Below are positions 33,016 to 47,000 of a DNA stretch of 64,000 nucleotides, in pieces (the first letter of the stretch is position 1; each line of letters starts with the position of its first letter). The notes below the pieces were generated by a model that did not search any database, had not been told where the DNA came from, and worked only from the letters and a program-made list of their open reading frames with translations. The position numbers and the translations under genes were made by a program. The stretch lies in assembly GCF_964275005.1 (NCBI RefSeq), contig NC_092692.1:11704764-11768763 (forward strand), read 5' to 3'. The DNA is from Diadema setosum (lineage: Eukaryota; Echinodermata; Echinoidea; Diadematoida; Diadematidae).

Positions 33016-36000
33016 TTGGGCCTTTGTGGTAGTCCATGAGGATGCGAGCTTTTCTCTCATCTGGAAGGTTCGATGATCCGGTTGCCTCCTCGAACTCTTA
33101 AAAACTGTTCTGCCAGAATGGGTTCTCAAGATGGGTGAGGAGGTCCCTGAAACTGGAAAGCCAGCCAGTGGGACTTCCTATTAGACCTACAATCTGTTTG
33201 AAGAACTGCATTATCATATCAGCACCAGTCGAGGCGCTATTGTCTGCCGATGCAACTTTTTTGGAATTCGTGTATTTTCTGTCTCCCTGGTATCTAATTC
33301 AAAATTAATTTAGTTGGTACTGCGAATACTACAAATACACAATCAACATTTACATACACGGCAATAAAATTTTCAATGATCACAGTACATATACATGAAT
33401 CATACAAGATTATTGCAACAAAATAATACAAATTAGGTACAGTCTCTCAAATTCTGCCGAGGGTTAAGGCTGTTCCTCCCTGTCTGTCGATGACACTGGT
33501 TGCACCTAGCGACTTAACGATGTGCAATTCCAGGCCGCATCCCACTCCTGACATCACTGTGATGATGTGGTAAATTAATGCAGCAGTCACACAATGAAAA
33601 ATGAACACAAACACAAAACCTCCAGTAGCTTCATCATTTTCTCTTTGGTTTCTCTTAGATTATCACATTTTCATCTTTTAAGATAACACATTCCATCTTC
33701 ATCCACACAGAGAAATCAAAAGCTCTGAAGTGGCAAAGATTCTCTCTCCCTCTATTACAAAAGTATGTCATTATGTCAACAAATACCTTGTTCTGTAGTC
33801 CAGCAGGACTGTGGCAATCCAACTTGGCAGAAGTCTGTATCTTTTCCATACTAGCCTGAGAAGTGGCATTCTTTTGCTTGATAAATGTATTTCCTGGATC
33901 CTTTTTGCTTCAACATAACTAAAACTTCTTGGAACATCTCAACACTTTTCGAGAAAAGTGCATTCTTGCAAGTGTGTAAGTATGTTACAGTAATTGAGGC
34001 AGTGATGCTTGATCCCAAAGCAAGTGTATACAATGGGTACCATCTCACTTCCACAGCGATTCATAGAATGATCTTCACAACAAATCAAGTTTTTGTTCAT
34101 AATGTCCATCAGTTCAATATTTTTCATTCTTGCAAAGCTCTCAAGTTTGGAAAATCTTGATTTTATTGATTTCTTAGTGCTAATATAGTAGCGTCAATTC
34201 TCTATTAACAGCTAAAAATCAGGGAACTCCTCGCGCAGTTGCCTTGTTGTAAAAGTGTGTTGCAAAATGTTAATGTTGATTGCGCAATAGTGATATCATT
34301 TTAATAGCATTGTTCATGCATCAGTAAAATAAATTGTCTGCCTGCATTTGGCTGATAACCAGTCAGATTGCAGGGATTCCGAGACCCATTCCATAATAAG
34401 CAGTACTACATGAGCATGTGTATGTCCATGTACATAATGCAGTCTGGCATCACATTTGATCATCTCTTTCCTTTGACAATGTTTCATGCTGTATTTTTAT
34501 GTTCAATCTATGTGCCTGTGTCCCATGTATCAAATGATGATGATCCCACTGTGAATTTGTAAGATTTTAGGATCCATTGTATTTTTGCATTTTTGTGTTC
34601 TGTGTCAGGAATTCAAATAATTACATATTTTTTGTAACAGTTGGTACATTGTAGCTATGCATACTATGGAGACGTTAGGTTCTTTTGTCCACCTGAGGCT
34701 CCTTGATACATGTCAAAATTACAGGTATGTGGGAAACCTGAAAATCCAGCCCTTCCCACCAGCTCAAAGCCCCATTTATGATGTTTGCCTTGCATATACT
34801 GTGGCATGATTGATCTGTCTTCAAAAAACAGCAGTGAGTGGCTGTAATATTATTTGATCCACCGTGAGCAATGTTTAAGTCACAAGCCCAAATGGTGAAT
34901 TGGATATTGGAATCATCTGTATACAAACAGATAATAGGCTAGCGAGTACACTTTTTTTCTCAAAATGTCATGGGAAAAGAGCTAGTTGAGGTTATGATGA
35001 TCACATAATTTCTGAGGCAACGATAACCAGTCCAAGAATGCTATTCTAGCCCTGTGTTCTCATTTCAGTTGTAGCTCCCCATTCCTGCTGAGCTACTGCA
35101 TTTAAAACCACATCAGTACACATGGTAGCAAATACCAGGTGTTAATAATGCCATGGCAGATACACATGTTACTCGTATGAATTAACATAGGCATTTTCAT
35201 TCATGATAACTCGAGCAAATGCCATGAATGTCACTCTCCCACACACACATGCACACACACACACACAAACTAATTTCCATATGTACAAAGCAATCTCATA
35301 CACTGGAACAATTTAGTGTACTAGTATATTACAAAATAAGAAATAAAAACACAGCAAAAATGGAGTGGTTGTCATCTGGATAGCACTCCACCCATTTTCA
35401 ATAATTGCAAAATTTTTGAGCATCAAATTCTCAAAAATACTCAACTGATTTTTTTTTTTTTTTTTTTTTGTTAACCTGATAGAATAGCAAGAAAGGTATT
35501 GTATTTTGTTTCAATGATATTCTGTTCCATTCAGGTTCCCTGTGAGTGTACAATGCAAGCAGCAGTGGAATATACAGTGTACATGTACAATGTGTAGTTC
35601 ACTCAGGTGAATGTTTCATTCATGTTTGTAATGGATTGATTTACAAGAATAAATACTGAGAATTCTCTTTGAATGGACTTACATGTGTCCATCTCGTTAT
35701 TCTGACAGTAAAAGTGAACAGCATGAATGTCAAATTATGGTTGTGTGTGCATAGGAAAGGTAGACAGAGAGGATATCATGTTCAGTTGTATACTGTATAC
35801 GCTGAATATTTTGCAAGGTTTTTATTTTCATGAATTTTGTAAGTCATCAGGACACAAAAATAATAAATCTAATCCCAGCAGGATATATATATTCTTTATT
35901 CAGGACTGTACTCCATGATCGCAAATTTAACCACTTGTGAAATTGTTGGGAAGTCCCGATTCAAAAAAAAAATGAAGACTCGCTAAATATATGGCATATA

Positions 36001-36403
36001 CAGTAATTGTAATGTAACCCATCTCTTTTCTTATTATGACCGTATTGTCCAAAGTTAATACCCCCATTCCACAGAGATTTCTTCTCATTGGTCACTTGTC
36101 GGTAGCAAAGTTATTTGCTTCCTGCCACCAACCAAAATGTATCGGATAGACTATCGGGTCATTGTCAGACTTGTCTGGTGAGGTAAGATTGTCGATGAGG
36201 ATCAAGCGCAACATATCCATCACTAACCTGATAGTCCAACACAAGTCGGTTTCATCAGACTGCGATCCGAAACACTTTGGTGGGCAGTCGGAAGCAACAA
36301 ACTTTGGTTCCAATGAGTGACCGATGAGGAAAATCTGTGTGGAGTTGGGGTATATTAAGCACCCATGCAAGTCACGATGTACAGCGTAATTGTGATGATG
36401 ATA
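33016..36403. other. Intergenic, no gene recognised
   Basis: Only short ORFs (under 95 codons) on both strands, none with a family motif. Contains a poly-T run near 35450-35469 and a short (CA)n near 35240. Confidence 0.6.
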
Positions 36404-36589
36404 CAGTGGACTCCCGTTATAACGAAGTCCTCGGGACCGGCAGTTTTCTTTCGTTACAACGAAATTTCGTTATAACCGAATGAATAAACAATAAATATAC
36501 ATAGAGTTGATAATGTTGCGGCCCTAAATTTTATTTCGTTGTAACCGGAATTTCGTTATAACCGTGTTCGTTATAACGGGAGTGCACTG
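36404..36589. mobile_element. pogo/Tigger-like MITE with TA duplication
   Basis: Ends cagtggactcccgttataac and its near-exact inverse (cgttataacgggagtgcactg), flanked by TA at 36402-36403 and 36590-36591. Length 186 bp. TA duplication plus CAGT-type ends fit the Tc1/mariner-pogo superfamily. Inner motif 'tttcgtt(a/g)taacc' is repeated in both orientations. Confidence 0.85.
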
Positions 36590-36591
36590 TA

Positions 36592-39500
36592 CTAAGAAGC
36601 CAGAGAAATGCCAGAGAAATCTCACTCCCCTCTTTTTTTTTTTTTTTTTTCTTGTGAGGGAAAAGAGGGTTCAAGGGGAATGCGAAAGAGGTGCAACTGT
36701 GTAATTACAAAGTTGTAGTTTTTAGGCAAAGCAACATTACAACACTGTCTAAATTGTGATGGCCAGTATGTTTCTGTGTGTGTCTGTGTGTGGGTGTGTG
36801 CGTGAGTGCTTTTGTGAAGAGAGTTCACGTGTGTTGTACAACACATTGGCACAGGAGTACCGGTATCAATCTTGCAGACCAATGATGTACAATTGTAATC
36901 TCTTATTTTGAGCACAGATACAGTAACAATACACAATCTGGATACAGCACTGCTATGCAGTGCAGCAGACAGCACATTGTCATCACTCATGTATTTCCTC
37001 ACACAAGTCAAACACGAGACTAGAAATGGGTTTTGTTTTTTTCTGTTTAACATGTTATATTTATTCCTGGCTTTACTATCACAACTTCACATACTGTACA
37101 CAAAGCTATAAATTGCAAGCTTTTAAAAAGACAACAGGGTACAAGTAAAAGTCAAGGGCCCAATATCAATTTTCAGATGAATTATTAGAATTGTTGGCAT
37201 TAATGAAGTCTTTAATTTTAAATGGGATATTGAAAACAGCACTCCAGCCACGGCATTCATATGAATATTTATGCATCTCCCCATCTTCAGCGTGGACACA
37301 CACAAAGCCACAACTGGGGCTACAATTCCAAAGTCTCATGTGCACTTTGCATTGGTGTTAAGCTGCATGCAAAAGTATTTGATATTAAAGCTTTGTCCCT
37401 TTGCATCGCCTTTTATCAAAGCCGAGGTGCAATCAAATATCGATGGACTGCAGAAAGTTAGAAAATACCTTTCTATCTTTGCCCCTGTAGTGAGCTTTAC
37501 ACGCAACTTGTTTAGGACGGGCTGATTTTCCTACAACACACATTTCCCATAGACACTGAGTGTACTCGGGACTTGTCCTCAACGAGTTAAATGGCATTTA
37601 ATTCAAAAAAGTTTCATACTCGGTTCTAATAATCTCTTTTGACTGAACCAACAATGACCACACCTGCTTCTCAACCCCTTCTGTGCAAGAGACCTTGGAC
37701 AGAACTGTATACTGCTTGATGATTTTCTGGGCTAATCAGCACTCAAAGCACACAGAATTAATAAGAGGCCTCTGAAAGTGCTCAACAACATGTTTTGCTT
37801 TACGTCTGCTTCATTGTCTAGTGTATGAAACATTTAGAATCGAAGAGAAGACTTCTGTCAGAACTTTCTCTCCCAAGAATCCCTGCTGGGTTCAACAGAT
37901 CAGATATTTAAGAGGAAAAACAATACTGGAGTTCACATAATTGACTTTGGATTGTGCAGAAAACATATCACTGCACCAAATTTGACTGATCACCAATACA
38001 ACTTTCACATCATGGCTAGAAAATTCAGATGAGTGGGCAATCAGGATCTATTATTTTTAGATTAAATGCCAGGACTGAACTGAAAAGGAAAAAAAAAAAT
38101 GTATCTGTCATACTTGTCACGTACATTTTCTCTCAGAACCAAATCCCCCTTCAGCACCAGAAACGAGAGTAATGAACAGTATATATCATCAAATTAGCTA
38201 TGGTAATAAAGTGTCATAGTGATGACACTTCACTTCTTGATAACGTTTCTCTGCATACCATGTTTCATCTGCAATGATGTATTCATTGGTTGCATTGGGA
38301 GGAAAGGGACAAAAGCTGCTAAATTCAATGACATGCAAGTAAGAAAGCAAAAAAAAAAAAATGTATAAAGAAAGAAAAACAAACCCGAACAACCCATCAA
38401 AGGTTAGGAATATATTTGACATTAGTAAGAGTGTCTTGCCTAAACAAGTCATATCCATTGCACAGTCTCTTGTCTCATAAATCTGTGAGAAAGCAAAGGT
38501 TTATAGTCAAAAGATGTTATCAAAAAATTACAAGAAATAGTTACCCCTTCTTCATTTGCCCCCCTCCCCCCCCCCCCCCCCAGAAAAAAATAATAACGCT
38601 TAACCTAAACATGTGTTAACTAGCTGCGTGCAGTCGAGGCCTTTTATGATACATTCGTCTGATTCTCTAGACTTCCAGAGTGCCTGGTATGTTGTCTGAT
38701 CCCCCAATGTCATCTCCACACTCATAATCCATTCTGGTGTGAGATACGTTTGGAATATGATCTGCTATATATGACAGATAACAACAGATTGGGAATATCA
38801 CCATTGCATAGTCGCATCAAGCTAAAATGATGCTTACAGAATTTCACAGTTTAAAGGGCCCCCACGTCTCCAATCAAATCTGCATAGAGTGAGACACAAC
38901 TTCACTGTTAAAGGTAAAACCAGATGAAATTGACAATTCCCCCTTCTATTCACTGGGTTATGCAGTAATTTCAACAGCAAGGCATTTGACCGCAACCCAA
39001 GGCAAACTTAAACATAAATTGAGAAACTTTCCTAGTCCACCTCAGAGGTGTTTGTGTGTACAGGCCACTACCTAGACACTGCTTCTCGTACACATGTTCC
39101 CAGTCTGTATACTGTAAAACCAAAAACATTTCGGGCATGAAACTGCCGTAAATTGCAGCCGATGGCCTTCTTCGCGGCATGAAACTTTCACAAACTGGCG
39201 CCTGGCATTCCACGCATTTTGCATGCAAAACTTTCACATAAATGCATTTTACTTTCTGGAGTCGTGGCTCCTTGCAAAATTTGTAAACGTTTCATGCACC
39301 CAAAAATTTCTGGTGTCTCAGTAATGTTCCAGCAAATCTTTTGTGGTTTCTCAGTCAGTGTACAATAACAATGGCATAGCACAGCACACTTGATTATGCA
39401 TTTTTAAAGTGTACATATTGGAATTATACAGTATTTTCACTGAATTACAGAAAAAAAAAAAGGAATACAATGGGGGAAGAACACAAAAATGTCACGCAGT

Positions 39501-40689
39501 GGAAGAAGGCGTATTTGATCCTAAGTATAATAAAACTATATGTCTATCTCCAGTAATAAAAAAATATCAGACAAACCTACCCTCTGTACAACTTGTGATT
39601 GGATCATGTGTATTCAACTTTCCTTCAACCAGCACTGAAGGAACAATCTCTTGTCTGACAGATACAGGTTTAACAAATACACGTATGTCATCACTATAAA
39701 AGTCTGCGAGCTGCAACACAACTTCAGTGAACAAAGGCTGCAAAAATGGACTGAAGCTGCAGATGCTTGGTGGCTAAGATGAAAACGTGGTTCACATCAA
39801 ACTTTGCGATTTGCAAAAAAAGCCAATGATACCTTGCGATAATATGTCATAATCATGCTCAATTTCTTGCTTGCTGAGAGAGCACAAATGCATACTGAAT
39901 ACTGCAGACATGCAGAGCCTGTTGGAACATTCCACTCGGTTATTACTGCTCCCAGATGCAGGTCAAATATAGTGGGGGGAAAAAACTGAATTTTGTAAAA
40001 CTCTTCATAAATTCTGGGAGGAAACCATCAAGACAACAATCTTAATTTTGCTACAATGTATTTGAGAATAACTAACAACCTAAGTTAAAATTTTGTAACA
40101 TGAGAACTAAGAAAGTAAATTAAAAAAACAAACAAACAAACAAACGGGAGCATAATATGCTTTTCTTCTAAAAGAAGATTGTATTTTTAAAAGCATCATG
40201 TTACGTTTAGACAGAAGAGCTGCCAGTTATGGACATGCTGTGTAGATAGAAAAAACAAAAAACAAAGTTGGAGTAAGTATTCATGCTACTCTAATGTCCA
40301 AACTATGCTGGTTCATATTAGCATATTGCTGTAGGCAAGTTCTAATACTGTCCAAAAGTTTGCACTTACTCTTCACTAAGAATGTATACTGAAATTGTTG
40401 AAATTGACCAGAAAAAAAAAACCCCAAACAGAACATAAATTTAAGTAATTTCTTTAAAATTCAGTGGGATAATGTGTCACGAACAAAACCATGCTTGGTC
40501 TTCATCTTATCGTAAAATATTCCAAGAGACAGACTATTCCTGTAGAATTGAATCATGCAAGAGAATCCTTAACACCTTCACTTGCTTGTTTAACATGGAG
40601 AACACTTCATTTTTTGAAAAAGATCTACAGTGGAAAGAAGCCAGAAACCTTCACTTTGTATTTACACAGATGAACCCCGGTGACTTTCA
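36592..40689. other. Intergenic and 3' flank of GTPBP1, no gene recognised
   Basis: Short ORFs only. Poly-C near 38565, A-rich runs near 38090 and 38350, and (AAAC)n near 40130. A decayed MITE-like stretch with 'gcatgaaac' in both orientations spans about 39110-39330. No AATAAA on the minus strand between 40000 and 40690, so the GTPBP1 polyadenylation site is not located. Confidence 0.5.
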
Positions 40690-41002
40690 CTACGAGGCCC
40701 CTACCGCGGTGGTTTTTGGAGACTGCTTGCCTGTGGCCATGCCAAGCGCCCCCGGTCCAGGGGGCAGCCCGCCACCCCCTGGACCTTTCCCTTTATGGCG
40801 TCCCCTGCGCCCCGCCCCTCGGCCCCCTCCCCCTCCTACTCCTGCTCCTGCTCCACCCATGGAGGCATTGTCTGGGGGCTTGGGGCCCGTGTGATGGTGG
40901 TGGCCCCGTCCCTTGCCCACTTTGTGTTTCTGCTTGTTTTCCGTGGCCACAGCGTGGGGTAGGATGTTGATGATCTTCCCCACAGCTTTAGTCCTGCCTT
41001 CC
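40690..41002 (-). CDS. GTPBP1: GTPBP1 exon 11, C-terminal tail
   Basis: '[17 protein letters not shown]' completes domain 3. It is followed by about 80 residues rich in Gly, Arg, Lys and His ('GRGHHHHTG', '[17 protein letters not shown]') and then TAG. Vertebrate GTPBP1 also ends in a low-complexity basic tail. Acceptor catcatag. Confidence 0.94.
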
Positions 41003-44000
41003 CTATGATGGAAGTCATGAAAAAAAAGACACACAATGAACCAGTAACTCCTATACACAGTCAAAAATTTAGATAACTTGAATTGTAATTCTGCTGTATT
41101 CAGATATCACTGCACTCCTTTATGGTGGTGTGAAAAGAAAGGGTCACTCTTTTTGAGGGCTAAAGTTCCATTTCACGTAAATGCAGACTGAATAAAAAAT
41201 GCACTTATTCCCATATCACAAACATTTAATTTACTCAAGTGAATTTCATGTTATAACAATGATTTAAAACTCCTGATAAGTGGTGCAATCAAGCCAAATC
41301 AGTCTACAGTACGCAAAGTTTACTCCAAGCTTTGGACCAAACTATGTATGTTGAGTTAATCCATTTGTGTCTGTATTGTACACTCTCATTCAAACTCTTA
41401 TAATTTCACAATGAAGGGTCATATCGATGTCTGGTTTTCACTGATATGAAGCTAAAAGTGCGCTGAAAATTACGATATAGAATACCCAAAATATATCTGT
41501 CATATATCTGTCATACAAGCCATCTTCTTCTATCACAATGAAATTCTACCAAGTTGACATCCCGACAGAGGATTTGCACATATGGGCAACCTCTACACCT
41601 CATGGATGATCAGTGACTACAGTTTTCTTTCTGTTGACAAAGATTTTTTCGGTCTGCCATCTCACCTGAACACCATGCGGCTTTCCACCTTGAGATACTC
41701 GGGGTTCTTGATGAAGCGGAAGCGGACGGTGGCCTTATCTCCGGTCCTCAGGTGGTCCACGCTCATAGAGATGATGGAGGCCGTTTGCCTGATGCTGCCA
41801 ACATGGACTGGAGACGAACAGAGAGGGCAGTATTACATGAGCGGTCAATGTTTCTCATTCAAATTGAAATTCATCTTGAAGTCTGAATTTGTTTATTATA
41901 GTAAGTCACTACTCATAGGACCCTTATTAAGCTAGCTAGCCATTACATGTCTGTGAGCTGTAACTCCCTTGTAATAGTTTGGCAAAGGTAGACAAAGTGC
42001 CTTGCCCAAGGGCACTATCACTGCTGCCTATGGACTCAATGCTCATGTAGGTAGTTTAAGACTAACAAATTGTGGTTGTATTGACTTGCCCACAACAGCC
42101 CCCCTGTGCCAACAAAGTTTCATGCTAACGTTTGATACAAATTCAAAATGAAATACACAAATTTAAAATTTCAATCTGCTCATGAATTCACTGCTTGCTG
42201 CAAGAACATTATGAAAATCATCCAGCTGTATTTTGCTTTGTTTTTATTGGGAGACTATAGAAAATAAACTAAATTAATACAACATATAACTTCAAGACAC
42301 ATTGGTAAAATTGAACAGTTATGAAGGCATACTAGAAGTTGAGGACATACTTTGCACAACAAATATGGGTGACATTTAGAAAATATCATTAGAAACAACT
42401 TTATACAACTTTTCACAATCTGTGTTTTTTCCACTTGCATAAAACTGAATACACATATCCTACAGATAACTTAAGACACCAAGTAGCAGCCCTTGTTTAT
42501 TAACAAATTACAATAAATACAACATTCTGATCAATCCTTCATTCATAAATATTCATCAGGAAATTTGCATGTTCGCTACCACGTCATCTTTCTTTCCAAT
42601 GCCAAATACATTGCATCTATTACTGAATTCCACCCATGAAAGAGGTGTGTCTGAAGCTGAGTACATACCCATGGCCTGGTAGCGAGTGCTTATCGTGGTT
42701 GGGTGATGCAGGACGAGAATCTCCCCCTCAAACTCCCAGCATGCCATGGGGTTCACGTGGGGCGAGACCATCACCATGCCCTTGCGGACCTGGGAGCGCT
42801 TGATTTGCTGCATGGGGCGAGGCAATGAGAATGACACAGTGATTATCTTTTTACTGAGGTTACTGCACTTTTCCTTTGCCTTCGTTGCTTTCAAAGGTAA
42901 CTGTGCTGCACAGAATGCCTATGGTATATCAAGGTCATGATTACAGGTGGGTCATGCCTTCTACATCACTTTTCCATATGTAACAAGGAAGACCAACCAG
43001 GACTACTTTCCGTACACATCGATCTCCATCTATACAAGTCTTTCAGTAAAATAATACTTTTTTAACTACAAAATCTTAAATATCATACCTGTCAAAAGTA
43101 GAATGCAAAATGATGTACAATCGATTTAATACTTTGATAATGATAATATAAACAGTAGTGTGAAGAGACTTTTTTTTCCCTTCATATTCAAAGTATCTGC
43201 TATCAGATGGTATGTTACGAATGCACTGCTCAAATTTCAATCAAATATATGTCACATATTATTTTTGCAAGTATGGACAGTAATGCCTTATGGCCAGTGT
43301 ACATGCCTTAATCAAACAGTTGAGCAGAAGCCAAGTAAATGTGCACACAACATGAAGATCATAATACGATGCTATTGAACCTGTCCTCCCAACAAACTTT
43401 GGAATTAACCAGGGACACTTGAGTAAACTAGATTCACGATGCCACATTCAACGGACACGTACCTTTTTCAAGGCGAAGGAGGCGGTCTGCCCACCCCTGA
43501 CCACTCTGACCGGCATGCGCTTGCGATGGATGGACTTGATGATGACCTGCTGGAAGTGACCGTGTGAGTCTGGCCCGAGGGCCAGCACGTCGTTCACACG
43601 AATCATCCCCTTGAGAGTGGTGCCAGACACCACTGTACCCACTCCCTACAGAGGACCAGAAGAAAAATCTTGTTACAAAACAATTGGCAGAATGATCAGA
43701 GCAAATAAAGAATAGAAGTTATGAGTACTCATTCAATTTTCCATTGATTTTTAGCATGGAATCCTCAGAAAATGAGCACAAAACATGAAATTATGGAAAT
43801 ATTCACCTCAAAACCTATGACACATTAGAACTAATGTCATTACGCATACTGTAACATCCCATCTTACATAAAGTAGCATGGAATTATGCACTGAAGCAAT
43901 GCATAAAATGAATGACAAACTTTTGCTCTGAGAGTAATCATACACTGAATCACATGATTTCTTGTGCATATCACTGTGGACAAACATGATGTTTCTTCAG

Positions 44001-47000
44001 TATGATACCAAGTTATTTCACTCAATGCATTCATACAAACACATTCATGTGAGAACAATGTGCTCACACAGATTCATATCAATAACAATCCACACAAAAC
44101 AATAGCATAAGAGCATTACGATGGGGGGGGGGGGGTGAGTACTTACAGGGACAGAGTAGGTCTCATCAATCTGGAACTCAGCTGGCTCTGACTCATCATA
44201 CATGGTTCTCGTCGTCAGGAGGTTCAGGAACATCTTCAGAAGGTTCAGGTTCTCTCCGGTCACATTGGAGACTTGGAAGATTGGACACACCCTGACAGAA
44301 AGACAAACAATAAACCTTTCATCAAGCCATGTCTATTACCTTTCGTACTTACTAAGAATCTCTTATCATGCCTCTACACTCTTACTGTCTTAACTTGGCA
44401 TACTAGAAACTTGCCTTGCGAGTGCAAAGTCCATGAAAACAATTATGATGGGTCACCCATACTACATTTTCACTCTGAATGTGGTTTGCATGTCAAGGAG
44501 CACATTCCACTTCTTGCAGCCTTATGCACTTGGTACAACATAGTCAACTGTGTACAATGTACAATTATCACTGAGCTACAGCATTGCTAAGTGGGCACAC
44601 AAAGGGTTCTGAAAAGGCCCATCTTCAAAAAAGACATCCAATATTACAAAGCCAACCACAACATTCCATTATATTAAATGGGTTAGTCAAATACTGGTTA
44701 GTGATTGGCTAAACACAGTCACTTGATGGAGGCACATTGGTAATGTTTGCCCATGGGCAGAACATTTTTGTAATGTTCTTCCATGGGAAAACATTTTCAC
44801 ATAACAAATGACAAACGATACCAAACGATTGAATGATCATATTTTTCACGCAATCAATAGGACAAATTAGCCTATTCCAAAGAGTATAGAAGCTAGCGCT
44901 AGCTTCTATACTCTTTGGCCTATTCCATACAATGTGAAAAAGCAGATGACCGATTATACGAAAGTGTGATTTGACTAACCCATATAATATAACAGATGAT
45001 GACTTTTGTTGTTGGGAACATGTAGCAAACGTTCCACCCTCAGGGTTTGAAATGCTATTTCGGGAGGCTATAAGTCCCTCAATAGCATTTCAAACCCTTT
45101 GGGTGGAACATTCGGTATGTTCCCTCCCCCGCCAGTCATCATCTATGTAATGGTCTTCTAAACACTGCTATTCAGAGGCTGAGAGGCTCACCTCTCCGAG
45201 CTGAAGTTTGTCGCCGTCATGACAACGTCCTCCTTGCTGTTGACCAGGACCGGGATCTTCCTGCATCCGGGAGACTTGAGGATCCTCTGCAGGAGCTTGA
45301 GGGTCTCCTGCAGGACATTGGGGGGACACATGTCGATCTTGGTGACCACCACAAAGACGGGGACGCTGAGGGCCAGCGCTAGGCCCAGGTGCTCCTTGGT
45401 CATCCCGATCACTCCAGCATTGCTGCCAACCTGACATCACACATCACCATAGCAAAATAAGAAAATAAGCTTTGCATGAAAACAGCAAATTTCAGTTCCA
45501 CTCTGGTGTTTTATGTCTTTCCAATATGACCCACTTGGATTTCCTTCCAAGGGAATTATGTGTCCATCATGACCTATGAGACTTTATCAAAGATTCTGCA
45601 TTTTTATAACCCCACATGCTAATGGCTACCTATTAAGTTTCCTCTCCTTTTCTTGGCTTCTCCAATTCTTGGCTTCTGCTATTCCATCCTTCCCAAATTC
45701 AACTCTTTCTCATCACTGTTCTCCTCATAAAATGCAAAATGTGGAATCAACCCGTTACACATTTAACTATGATTTTTCTGTTTTCATCACACACCTGCAG
45801 TTGCCTGAATTTTGTTTGATTCTACATCATGTAGTGATCAAATAGCATACCACAAACACAAATTTCACAATACAATCCTGAAGAGCATTAATTCTCTACA
45901 TCATCAAGGGCAAATTATAGCTCTGTGAATTATTTAGTAAGCTTGGTCTCATATAGTGATACTAAAGTGGACTCCTGTCATAATGACGTCCTTGGGACCA
46001 GCGGTTGTTTTTCTCTTGTTTTTTGTTTTTTTGATTGTTGTTTTTTTGTTATATCCAAATTTTGTTTTAACTGAACAAATAAACAACTAGAGAAGCACTC
46101 TAAATGAGAGCGCAGACCTCCGCCAAGCATGCAGCTCATTTCTATCACTGATCTTTTTCTTCCATAGAGATATCAGTGATTTCCACCCATACGTACTTAC
46201 AGCATGCTAAAAAGGATAGTGTGCTGAAAGTCGCCCGATTTCCCAATATAGAAGCCTTTATTATGTCATAAACCCTCAGCTGCATGGCGCGCCTTGCCCT
46301 AGCAGAAACTAGAGCATGCACTTTAGTGCGTGCATGCAAACCTCAAATACGCGCAGCCTGAACTCCCAAGTTCATTGACCCTACCTGCCAAAATATCCAA
46401 ATCCTTCATAAATTCCCCAAAAATTCTCGGATTACTACCAAAAGTTAATCGTTTGTAACTAGTGTCATTCTCAAACTTTCCTGCAAGTTTCACCCCAATC
46501 CATTAACTACTTTTTGAGTTATTTTGCACACGGACAAACTAACTAACGAACACACAAACCAACAGTAACGAAAACATAACCTCCTCCCTTGGCGGAGGTA
46601 ATAAAAAACATAGAGCCCATGATGTTGCAGCCTGAATTCTTACTTCCTTGTACTCGGGATTTCGTTAAAGGCGTGTTCGTTATTTCAATGGAAGTGCACT
46701 GCACACATTTTGCCCCTCACCATGAGCATGCCAAAGTCCGGCGCGTGCCCCGTCATCCCAAAGACAGTGGTCTTGAGGTACTTCTCGTGACCCGCCAGGT
46801 CAATGAAGGTGATGACCTTGGAGGAATGCTCACATATCCTCACCCAGTCCAGACTGCCTCCTGGGTTCGAGAAACATCATGGAGAGTACAAAATTACAGA
46901 TCTATCTTCTTTTTTTCTTTTTTTTGTGCATTCCTACCTTTGGCAGCTTTAATAAAACCAAAGCTTTGCCCGTTTCCTCGAGGTTATTCCCTTGTTTAAC

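Noticed and set aside
36092..36370. Minus-strand 92-codon ORF
   Set aside because: No motif, no splice context and no coding-like composition against its flanks.
45168..45440. Alternative-frame ORFs over GTPBP1 exon 6
   Set aside because: Pro/Gln-rich translations are off-frame shadows of the conserved G4 exon.
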